Source: Larimichthys crocea (taxonomy: Eukaryota; Chordata; Actinopteri; Sciaenidae). From it: DNA of 64,000 nt. The number at the start of each line of letters is the position of its first letter. Within the stretch, counting starts at the first letter, position 1. The position numbers and the translations under genes were made by a program. Positions 23,601 through 38,489 of the stretch are shown one piece after another. The notes beneath the pieces were generated by a model. That model was not told the DNA's origin. It ran no database searches and worked only from the letters and a program-made list of their open reading frames with translations. The stretch lies in contig NC_040017.1 in assembly GCF_000972845.2 (NCBI RefSeq), forward strand, positions 21,214,742 through 21,278,741. The letters run 5' to 3'.

Positions 23601-24294
23601 TTTCTTCTTTCCTTCCCTCTTTCCTTCCGTCTTTCCTGCTGGCTTTCCTTTCTTCTTTCCTTTCCTCCTTCCTTCCTTCCTTCCTTCCTTCCTTCCTTCC
23701 CTTTTTCCTTCCTTCTTCTGTACAGCACCCACAAGACCTCAATTCTGAACATATTAAGTATAATTAAGCTTAATAAAAGTAGATTTTATGTCAGAGTTGT
23801 TGTATTTGATCACACTGGATTGTACAGGTGTACCTAATGAAGTGCTGTGTTTAATCTTTAATAATAAGTGATCCAACCAATATATAATGTAAGCTACCAT
23901 AGAGATGAAGAAATGCTTTAAAATTCAAACGCTTCCCATTTGGGTCACACAATGTGGTGCAACACCTGTGCACGCGTCTCGTTAATGACACACACCTGTG
24001 TAAACTGTGTCATGAGGAAACGTTTACGCAGGCTCGACAGAGCTAATGCAAAGTTAACCAGTTACCATTTATTAGACCCGCAGCCACCTTCACTTTTAAT
24101 GAACTTACCGGCATCTCGGTGCACAAACACGAGTCTAGCTCAGGCGGTGAGCTGAACTCGGCTCCTTCCTTCATCTGTCTCTGGATGAACCCGCGATAAG
24201 CTGCGGGGTCATTTTGAGACAGATCATCCAGCATGGACCAAAACTGCTCGACCTGCTTCATTAAAACATCCTGTGGACAGCCGGAGGAGGACAT
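20650..24294 (-). CDS. pih1d2: PIH1 domain-containing protein 2
   Basis: PIH1D2 is a cytoplasmic PIH/CS-domain protein of the family that links HSP90 and R2TP-like complexes (R2SP with SPAG1) to clients. Relatives preassemble axonemal dynein arms. Exons in transcript order: 24294-24109, 21867-21738, 21569-21339, 21210-20936, 20784-20650. All five join in frame with GT/AG introns to 318 aa, close to the human 315. Recognisable blocks: MSSSGCPQD start, EQFWSMLDDLSQNDP (~15-29), the PIH1 core SLYINICSWKRVPAPQQ (~69-85) and WYSVLDVALNPAVL (~107-120), then a C-terminal CS-like part (~235-318) with YLLEVKTD and ILLEVEDVYYLLLELP. An in-frame ATG 12 codons upstream (24,330) is less likely, as family members start near MSSSG. 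Intron 1 holds a large GGAA repeat; a candidate RFX X-box lies ~200 bp upstream. Confidence 0.93.
21868..22969. other. pih1d2 intron 1, 3' part
   Basis: Intronic DNA between pih1d2 exon 2 and the GGAA microsatellite. Mostly AT-rich unique sequence; no exon with proper splice sites and no recognisable mobile element. Confidence 0.5.
22970..23720. repeat. Large (TTCC)n / (GGAA)n microsatellite
   Basis: About 750 bp of TTCC units with single-base variants (TTCT, CTGTCC, CCTCCC) and four short T-runs with flanking TCGTTG. It is GGAA on the pih1d2 transcribed strand. Every frame stays open for hundreds of codons (KEGRKEGR on minus, FLPSFLPS on plus). These are artefacts of the 4-bp period, not genes. 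Confidence 0.97.
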
Positions 24295-24491
24295 CTTCCA
24301 GGTGAGGGTCCTGAACTTTGGAGCCACTAATAGCTATCTAGAAACGCTAAAAGTTAGTAAGAGGTTAAAAGACTAACTTATTTACAGTTTTGCTCTAAAA
24401 AAATACAGATAACTATCAGAGAAATATAACAAACTTGCTAATTTCCGTCAAATTACACCAACAGCTAACGTTAACTCAGCTACTGTTGTCG

Positions 24492-24505
24492 GTTGCTATG
24501 GAAAC
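24492..24505. promoter_or_regulatory. Candidate RFX X-box upstream of pih1d2
   Basis: GTTGCTATGGAAAC is a near-palindromic match to the RFX-factor X-box (GTTGCCATGGMAAC type), one mismatch from a strong site. It lies 198 bp upstream of the pih1d2 start codon. RFX factors activate cilium genes in animals, and PIH-family proteins serve axonemal dynein assembly, so the location makes functional sense. Role is inferred; no other gene start is within 6 kb on this side. Confidence 0.6.
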
Positions 24506-24594
24506 AAGTTGAGACAGGCAGACGCCGCCTGTCGGTGAGAGGCGGAGCTGCAGCTCAGTGATCACACAGGACACATGAGGCATCATTTATTTAT

Positions 24595-24790
24595 TTATTT
24601 ATTCAATACGTGACAAATATAACGTAAAAAAATGTATGTTTGATGTCTCCAAGTCTGTCTTTATGTGTACATGATTTAAAACGGACATTTAAAGTGAAAA
24701 AATGAACTGTATAATATTTTAAAAATGTCTCAAAGAGTAGTAATATCATCCTCTGCTTGTTGTGCTCCATGAGCTCTCTCCTCAGTAGCT
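24595..24790 (-). other. Possible alternative terminal exon of tmprss5
   Basis: On the minus strand a strong acceptor (TTTCCTTTTGCAG) ends at 24,791. If the donor GAG|GTAAAC at 25,745/25,744 in the last protease exon is used, the frame enters this exon as Ser-Tyr-stop (stop at 24,784-24,782). A run of AATAAA polyadenylation signals follows near 24,600. This would shorten the tail from IEVNRLF to IESY. It is an alternative to the stop at 25,727 and only one of the two need be real. Confidence 0.4.
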
Positions 24791-24959
24791 CTGCAAAAGG
24801 AAACAAGTGTTAGCAATGTAGAAACTCTACTTATATCACAATGTGCAGTTTCTAATTGATCCCTGGTTTTTTACTTATTCTGTGCTGTTTTTTAATCTGC
24901 AATTTCGTTTCACAGTGCACTGTAAAATGACAAAGATCTTGAATCTTGAACTTTGAATG

Positions 24960-25150
24960 TACTTAATCAGAACTCTATATTTCTGCAGTGGCGCAAGAAA
25001 TATGTGATATTTTATTGAAAGTTAAAGTACAAATGTAAATCTAAAAATCCTGCAAGTCCCTGTCAGTGTTATATTATGGGAGTATCTTTATAATTGAGGC
25101 ATTAGTGAGTGGCATTTTAATGCTCGTCAAGGTGAGGATAGATTGGTGTT
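24960..25150. repeat. Fragment of CCACCACTG-family MITE
   Basis: AAAGTTAAAGTACAAATGTA and the surrounding ATATTTCTGCAGTGGCGCAA resemble the interior and one end of the element at 4,698-5,110, on a weak and truncated basis. No gene content. Confidence 0.3.
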
Positions 25151-25154
25151 GTAG

Positions 25155-25660
25155 TTTGGAGCTGCGATGATTTGTTGATAGAAAATTAATCAGCAACTGA
25201 ACTGTACCCTCGCCTCTCGCAAAGCGAGGTCACTCTAAACTCTTCTCTGTGGTTGTCCCCAAATGGTGGAATGACCTACCAACGGCTACTAGAACAGCAA
25301 CATCCCTTTCTACCTTTAAAAAAACTTGTAAAAACCTTTCTGTTTCGAGAATGCTTCCCTGCCTAACAAAACTAACAACTACTCTGTGCTCCTTTACACC
25401 TTTCTCAGCTTATGTCCTCCTCTGTAAGTCGCTTTGGATAAAAGCGTCTGCTAAATGCAATGTAATGTAATGTAATGTAATGTAATGAACTCTGAAGATT
25501 TGCTGCTTCTCTTTGTCTGACATGATCGAAAACTCTCCTCTCACCTCACGCTCTAGGAAATTGTGAGGATTTATTTTTTATCTTTTTGATATTTTCTAGA
25601 CTAAATAACCGTCAGATTAACTGAGAATGAAACTAGTTGTTAGTTGCAGCCCTTCTCTAG
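25155..25660. mobile_element. hAT-like MITE split by a LINE fragment
   Basis: Left part GGAGCTGCGATGATTTGTTG then AGAAAATTAATCAGCAACTG; right part CTGACATGATCGAAAACTC to AGTTGTTAGTTGCAGCCCT. These are the ends of an abundant fish hAT-type MITE (AGGGCTGCAACTAA ends), with further copies near 29,430, 34,795, 40,388 and 48,985. A LINE 3' end occupies the middle (about 25,205-25,486). Confidence 0.65.
25205..25486 (+). mobile_element. 5'-truncated non-LTR retrotransposon (L2/CR1-like) 3' end
   Basis: Codons from about 25,249 read VPKWWNDLPTATRTATSLST then FKK, the C-terminal signature of L2/CR1-type ORF2 proteins. The 3'UTR continues TCGCTTTGGATAAAAGCGTC and ends in (AATGT)n tandem copies at 25,459-25,486, typical of fish LINE tails. 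It is flanked on both sides by TGAACT, a likely 6-bp target duplication. Only the last ~280 bp of the element is present, so it is inactive. Confidence 0.75.
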
Positions 25661-25726
25661 TCTAAATCACGATGCATTGTGTTTTCTAAGATGATGTAAT
25701 ATAAGATGATGTATCATTTTCTTTAT

Positions 25727-31366
<5,640 letters not shown>

Positions 31367-34300
31367 GTTTTCCTGGCGTCTGGTCCTGAGGAAAAGGCAG
31401 CGGAGTCTGTGCTCATCTGTAGGCCTGTGCCGGAGGTGTAGAGAGGTCCGTCCCGCTCACAGTTGATGCACTATTTGCCATTTAACAGAATGCAACTCTG
31501 GACTTTCCCTTCACAAAGAGACAATGAGGTCAGCAGTGGTGTAGAGAATGAGGCTGTTGTTTGTCCAGGGGGGGTCATGGGGCCTGTGGAAGCAAGCTGA
31601 ACCAGGTCTTTGTAGGGGGGAGCATCTCCAGAGATACCTCCTCGCTGGATATTGATAGGACACAGGGGGGTTGCTAGGTAACACTTTTTACCTGTGCCAA
31701 AAGATTGTCCATTTTCACCCGAGACATGTTATTACCTGACAGTTTGTAGCTTCTGAGAAAAGGTCATTATTGCAGATTGTTGAAAAGTCTCATATCATGT
31801 CAATCCCCCGTCATTTGGAATCCAAAGCTATCATCTCTCAACACTCAAGAACGAAATGAAGTGTGTACTGTCTGCCCGCTGACAGATGAGACTTTCTCCT
31901 CTCTCCTCACTCTTTAGACCAGCTCACATTCTGACTGTTTTTGTCAATATTGTGTGTGTGTGTGTGTGTGTGTATTTCAAATATCTTTTTTTTGTTTTCA
32001 ATGTGGGAGAAAGGGCGACATGAGTGTCTTAAGATAGAAATCTAAAAATAGTACGAATAATTTCTGAGATGAGGAAGACGGCGTGCTCTTTTGAAAAAGA
32101 CTGTCTTCACATCACTTCTCAGAAGACAGATTGATTTCAGATCCTCATAGGTAAAATATTTATTACAAAGGTTGTTTATGTATCTCCCATATACGTGGTG
32201 TGGGATTAACTCAGAGTCCAGGTGAACAGAACAACTGCCAGGAGGAAAATTCCTCCTTGTCTGACTGTCAAGGCCGAATCCAAGAAATGGCTCAGATCTA
32301 TTTGGCTCATCTAACAGGTGTCATATGGAATTATTTGGAAATCAAACACAGAGTAATGAACATTGCAGCCGCGGCGTAAATTGCATGTGATGGAGCAACA
32401 GCTGAAATTCATAGCGCCCGGGTTGTGAGGTTAATAATGTTTGACAATATTAGCATTGCGCTGAGTTGTTCTCTCACAGAGGCAAACAGAGAACGAGCAC
32501 ACAGGAGAACATAGCTGCTGTTTGGTAATTTTCACAGGGATTTGATGTCTCCCTCTTCTGGTGAAATTTGTTTTCCCAGACAGCCGAGTAAACAGTAACT
32601 CCGTGAGCTGCCATTCACTTTGTTAGAAATCATTTGAGAAAGTTGTATAAAGACATTTTCAGTCAGGGATATACATTATATGGTTATTTTATCATTCATG
32701 TACCCTTGTTTTGTAGCATAATTATGTAAAGATGAAGCCGGTTTTATGTTTAATACTTCAGCATTGTGCTCTGTGACTTTGAACACATCATTCACCACTT
32801 GTTACTTTACTAGAAAGACTTACTCTGCTCAAACAAATCCACTCTAACACAGCAGTTCTGCAATAAAGGTTAGAATATAAATAACTGTTTTAGAGAGGTG
32901 TTGATTAACATAGTAATTTTTTCAGGCTGCACGTTTCCTGGTGCCGTTTAATTATCTTGTGTTATATTTGGTGCTGTGTCAATTAGTTGTTCAGTCAACT
33001 GATAGGAAATAACTGCCAACAGTTCAGTGCTATGCTCTAATGTCTTTGTTGTAGTTATTTTGTGTTTAATATCTTTAATATCTTAGTTACTTTAATTATC
33101 TATATGCAGCTGATTGGGCAAAATAAGCAATAAGAACATGTCAGCTTGGCCGTTTAAGAAATTCTGATAGCCTGTCATGATTTTAAGACATTTTTACAAA
33201 GAAATAATCTGAAAGAAATTGATTATTTAATTATACTTTAGTGTTTCTAAGATTTAATCTACAGAATTATATAATAGAAATGGATAAATTAAGAGAAATG
33301 CTACTCGGAGTACAACACTAGAATGGCATTTATACAGTCAGCACACATGTTTAAACACCAATGATCACATTGTATTCATCATATTATTGATCTCACATTG
33401 ATTGACTTTTGTGTTGAATTTTATATATATAGTGTTTTTACTGTTCTGTGGTTGTTTTTACCTGCTCAGGGATAAAGGATGCAAACTAGCTTCTGACTGA
33501 CTCTTCTGTGATTAATTTTAATTTTAATTGTGCAGTATCTCTGCAAAAATAAACAAATGAAAAACGCCACAAACTACAGCCTAGAAAATGATGTTTTAAT
33601 TAATTTTAATGTTGATCATAAATTTCACGAGTAAATCCCGCCACTGTGTCCACGACAATAACAGTCTGTCACCTGGCGCGGTGGTGGTGTCACCCTCACC
33701 CCACTGTGGACTACATTCATTTATTCGTTCATGTGCCACCGTCTGAGGCGCCACTGTGAAGAGGCTGGCTGCTGCCCACTTTGGTGCTGGATCTGTCTCT
33801 CTCTGCTCTGAGTGGGGAAGCGGTCCCTGTTTGGTGGAGTGAGATTTGATCGGCTCCGCTCTTATCTCAGCCATTAGTATGTGCGCCTCTCTCTCTGTGT
33901 CCAAATCGTGAACATCAGATGAGTTTCTCAGTCCCCATTTGGAAACCTCACAGTAGATTTGCACTGAACATGATTTGGAAGCTCGTTTCTAAGGTTTGGA
34001 AAGCGTTCGCCTCACCAGCTTTTTGCCAAAGGCATTTCAAGCTGATTCATTGATGTGTGGGATGTCATGAGAGCTGTGCCATTTTGATGCCGTTGGCCGT
34101 GACCTCTCGGTTGTCATGACCATTAAAGGTTGCCGCGGGACTCTCAATCACAGCATGTGGTGTTCAGGTGTTAAACTGACTTGTTTGGTGGGAGGTGTTT
34201 CCTGTGAAGTCGGCCTGTCGTGGCTGGAAGCTCAGATTAAATACACTAAAGATAGCCTCACACAATTTGTAATCCTACGTGTGTGTGTGCTTTTCTTGGC

Positions 34301-34790
34301 TTCTCATGTACGCCTGTTTGAAACTTGCTGCCCTAATTTTATCAAAGGGTTTGCCTGACAAAGAAATTTAAAGAAAAAAAGATGGAACTCATTCTTACAC
34401 AGTTGAAAATGTATAAAAAGACACGTGTTGAATTGATGTTATTAACGTTTTCTGTTGAAAGTTTCGTTGCAATCAGTGATGACTGTAAACAGAGCAATAA
34501 AAAGGTCTTTATTCTCACAAAAAGCGCACACTTCTTCTTCTACTAGTCAATTATTTTAATTGAAATGGCAGAATACAAACAGACTGTACAGTTTGGACAA
34601 TAAGAGGAAAAAATATTGCACAAATCTAATAAAACTTTATGATTGGATGTTTTGTCTGCGGACCACCCTCGGATACAATCAAGCCCTCCCCATGAGGCTT
34701 TGGGGGAAATAAACAAGAAGTATAAAGCTGCCAAGGATTCAGTGAGTCACGCTGTGGGCTACAACGTCAGCCCATGTTCGTCTAAACTTC
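31367..34790. other. Intergenic region upstream of tmprss5
   Basis: The first ~150 bp (31,367-31,500) is presumably tmprss5 5'UTR and promoter; a (GT)n run lies at 31,950-31,973. Around 33,600-33,960 the GC content rises and a 122-codon minus-strand frame exists, but it has no recognisable domain and no splice context. Otherwise unique AT-rich DNA. Confidence 0.45.
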
Positions 34791-34794
34791 TTTG

Positions 34795-34965
34795 TCATAT
34801 TGGCACCATTAGCGATTTGCTTGATTAGTTGTTCATAAAATGTCAGAAAATGGTGGGACATGTTGCTCGTTGTATCCCAAAGCACAAGGTGATGTCCTCA
34901 AATGTCTTGTCTACAACCCAAAGATAGTTAGTTTACTGTTTATATGTAATATTTGGCAATTAATT
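34795..34965. mobile_element. hAT-like MITE fragment
   Basis: TTGATTAGTTGTTCATAAAA, TGTCAGAAAATGGTG, CCCAAAGCACAAGGTGATGT then CCTCAAATGTCTTGTC, and CCCAAAGATAGTTAG are the interior blocks, in order, of the AGGGCTGCAAC-ended fish MITE. Both termini are decayed. Confidence 0.6.
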
Positions 34966-37900
34966 GTAATTACATTGCAGCTCTGTTTGCAGTGCATTAC
35001 TTGGATACTGATGAAAACTTGATCGATCTTCAGGCAAGTTCCGAAGCTATAAGAAGTGTCTCTAGGATTTTAAAGCAGATTTATGGATGATTATTCACTA
35101 CGAATATAAACATGAACGTGCTAATGACATTCTCAGAAAGTGCAAGTCACACTCACTCTAAAAATATGCATGCCATGTCTGTCTGTGGAGATTTAATCTT
35201 CCAGAGGAACCATATGGCTGTGAATAAAATTCTTCTACTGATCGAGAAGCTTAACTCCTCAGTGATGTGCAGACACAGTACTCAGAAATGAATGAGTGGT
35301 CCTTTTCGACTCTGCCGAAGCACGGATGAAGTTGTCGGACCGGCATGTGTGTGTGGTGTCATGACACAATCATGTGTTGAAGAAGTAAAGCCCACTGTAA
35401 ACTGTCCAGGTCATGATACAGCACAGGGTGAGAGGGAAAGCACTAATCTGCAGTTCATCTATCTCAACACGAGCATGCACACACACACACACAGACAGAC
35501 AGAGCCAGGCTCTCTTCTCAGTGCTTCAATAATTGTATTGCTCTGCTGGCTGCCAGCGAGCTCTCCCTTCTGTGGAGCAGTAAATCCTCTGTGCTTGAGC
35601 CCTGCCTGCCTGACTGACTGCAGTCTGTGTTGGCTGTGCAGCTGTGGTAGCGTACTGCCCTCTTGTGGTAGACTGAATCCTCAGCAGATCTCAAGCTGCA
35701 TATTTTTCTGTGTGAATATTCAGAGATATCATGTTCATTCAAAAGTTTCAAATACATATAATCTATCATGATCACTCGCTCATGTAGCCTTTTTTTCCTT
35801 CATGATGTTGAATGTGTCGCAGTGAGCGTTTAGAGGTCACAGCTGATGTAAAAGTGGAGCAGAAATGTCGCTGTTTTATAGCACACCTGCGTTGGGACAA
35901 TTTGTGGCTTTTATGATCTGACAACTATGTCAATTTGGACGTTTCAGTGCGCCGTATACTGTGATTACAAACTACACGTTTATGACAGGTCTGAGCACGA
36001 GTATGGCCTCAACGTAGCCGCTAAATGCTATGCAGTAGTCTGTATTGAAAGTGGCAGGATGAATAAATAGCTGTCATGTATGTGTTTGTGTCTTGTCTTG
36101 TAGAGGCTAATGATAGTGAGGGTGGGTAAGAGCAGAGCTGCTCCCCACCAGATGGTGGGTAATGTGGTTTGCTTTAGCTGCCCACCACGCTCACTCTAAT
36201 TAAACAGAGGAGATTACATTAACACTGGCTCCCACTCAATCTGCTCCTCCACTGAGCATGGCCGTGCACTGACGGCAGGGTTGGAGATCAGAGGTGGAGG
36301 GGTCACGGAGGTGATTGTCATTGTTGGCAGAGTCAAAAGTACATATTTGCATCCAAGATAAATTAATTTCTTTGCAAGGAAATAAAAGCTGGTGAAGGGA
36401 AACGCTTCGGACCAGATGGTGTGACTCACCAGAAAACTTTAAAGAGCTGGAAAATCTTACAAATTGTTATGAAGCAATTAAATAATTAAACAATTGACAA
36501 TATTTATAGATAATAATAGAAGTTTAATTTGACAATTAAGAGATTATATCATTAATAATTTGCAAATGAATATATGTCTCTCTCTAAATATTTAAATTCA
36601 TTCAATAAATGGGTGAATGAATAAAACATGTTACAGCTGAACAGATAAAAGATACTATAAATTCACTTGACAATATATTTTACTGATGCAAAATCAATAC
36701 TTGCTCTCACAGATGAACAGCTGTCTCTGTCAAAGGAAAATAAACTGGGTCGTCTCTTCTGAATTGCAGTTTGTCGCACTAATATATTCGCTCTCTTTTC
36801 CATCTGCGTTTCTTCTCCGAGTCCTTGTGGTTTCACGTAACTGTAACTTTGAACACGGTTGAAGTGAATCATGTGTTGTGCGTTTGGCGCCCTTCATCCT
36901 CCACCACTTATTGCTGAAGTCAGTGTTGGTTCCCAACCTTTTTGAGCTTGTGACCTTTTTAAAAATAAAAAAAAATAAGTGTGAGCACTTGTAAATGGTT
37001 TCATTATGTCTGTAAGCTGTGGATACGGTAATGACCCACAGGTTGGAGATGTTGTGCTGCTGTATAAACAAGAAAGTGTTCAAGAGCTGGTCAGTTTACA
37101 GAATCCACTTTAGGGCATCGTCAGTGTTAAAGATTTTTTTCTTCTAATAGCATCTGCACATATATTCATAATAGTGTTCGGCTGTGGTTCAATGAACAAG
37201 TGAATGGAGTCATATACTTTAAACTATCCCTGTGGCAAAACTGAGTGAGCTTTTAAAAGCACGGCACTAGAAAACAACAGAGTGCAATCGCCGAGGAGAG
37301 AAACTGTAAACACTGCAGGCTGGAATTTAGCTGACGGGGATTAAGTCATATAGCTAGAAAATAGATTACACAATAAAACATTCACAGGGTACTCAGAGGC
37401 TGCTTTATGGTAAGATGGAGATGGAAAAGTAACACATTGCACTAATGTTAAATCCCAAGGACATTAGACGAACATAAAAACCCCAACATCGGAAGAAATG
37501 TACAGTAAATGCTGGCGGTACTTGTAATCAAGAGGTCTCACTTTCACTGTGCTGTGCAGGGAACAGTGGCACAACGGATACACTCATTCGTAGCTCCTTC
37601 ACATCTGGGATAAAACACAGGCCAGCTGTGGCTCTGGCGGAGTGCCGTCAGAGGTCACCACAGAGCTCGGAGTGACTCCAGCTGTTTGCAAGTTGCATAG
37701 ATGACACACAAACTCTATAAAGCTCTATAACAGCCTGAGACTGTGAAGGTTTGTGGCAGGAGCCAATAAACCGGTAAGCGGTATCAGCAGCATTGTCTTT
37801 GTCCAGATGATGGGAAGGGCTATGGCGGGGCTGTAAAAAGAGAAATGCTCAGGTTGATTTAGAACCACAGAGGCTATAGAGAAAGGAGATTCCCGAGGGA

Positions 37901-38059
37901 TCGGTGTACCCCAGAGGTGTTTATATATCTGGAAAGACTGAAGCCTAACTGATGTATTTATTTAAATATATCCATTTGCTGTAAGACCAGAACACGAGGT
38001 ATTGCATTCGATGTTTCTACTAGTTGGCAAGCAGAGAAGACTGAATCACTGGCAATAAC
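34966..38059. other. Intergenic DNA, nothing recognised
   Basis: Unique sequence with a short (CA)n run at 35,477-35,491 and several open frames of 60-160 codons that lack domains, splice signals or a plausible start. I see no RNA gene. Parts are repeat-poor and could hold regulatory DNA for zbtb16, but nothing in the sequence proves it. Confidence 0.4.
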
Positions 38060-38205
38060 AAGTGATGGGTAAACAGTTGAAATGGCTAGTGGAAAGTAAT
38101 GAATGATTAGCTACTGGATAAACAGTTGAAAATGTTAGATCAAAGTAATGAATCAATGGTCAAAATAGCGCTAAGTAATGGATAAATGGTTAAAATGAGC
38201 AATCC
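38060..38205. repeat. Degenerate ~50-bp tandem repeat
   Basis: Three imperfect units share the order GTAATGAAT...GGATAAACAGTTGAAAATG...; compare GGGTAAACAGTTGAAATGGC (38,066), GGATAAACAGTTGAAAATGT (38,116) and GGATAAATGGTTAAAATGAG (38,178). Spacing is about 50-60 bp. Non-coding minisatellite. Confidence 0.55.
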
Positions 38206-38489
38206 AAGGAGTAGACATACAAAAAACTAAACTTAGACTAATCTAAATATTTATAGTTTAATTGTATGGAAGCATTATTTTAACTTAAGTGTAACCAATT
38301 GTGTTAAATAACACCCCGTTTTAAAATTTAATTAAACACATTTGGAACATGGCGGCGGGTGTCGATAAAGGGGTGAATTAATTCGTAAACTTGCTGTGGG
38401 GGGATAAAAATAATGCCTCCCAGAGTTTTCACTATTGGATGCAGACAGCAGAAACAGTAGGCAAATGAGACGAGATGCATAAAATAGTA

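Noticed and set aside
22841..23837. Several 100-308-codon open frames on both strands, rich in KEGRK or FLPS
   Set aside because: They are translations of the TTCC/GGAA microsatellite in different frames; a 4-bp repeat without stops stays open in every frame. No splice context or start is meaningful.
24295..24330. pih1d2 start 12 codons upstream (MAPKFRTLTWK)
   Set aside because: Family members begin close to the MSSSG position, and the upstream codons are not conserved; more likely 5'UTR.
33596..33964. 122-codon open frame on the minus strand in a GC-richer patch
   Set aside because: No family resemblance and no supporting splice, promoter or polyadenylation context. Chance frame is the simplest reading.
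35292..35771. 159-codon plus-strand open frame
   Set aside because: Contains a CA microsatellite and low-complexity cysteine/serine stretches, has no domain and no splice-consistent extension.
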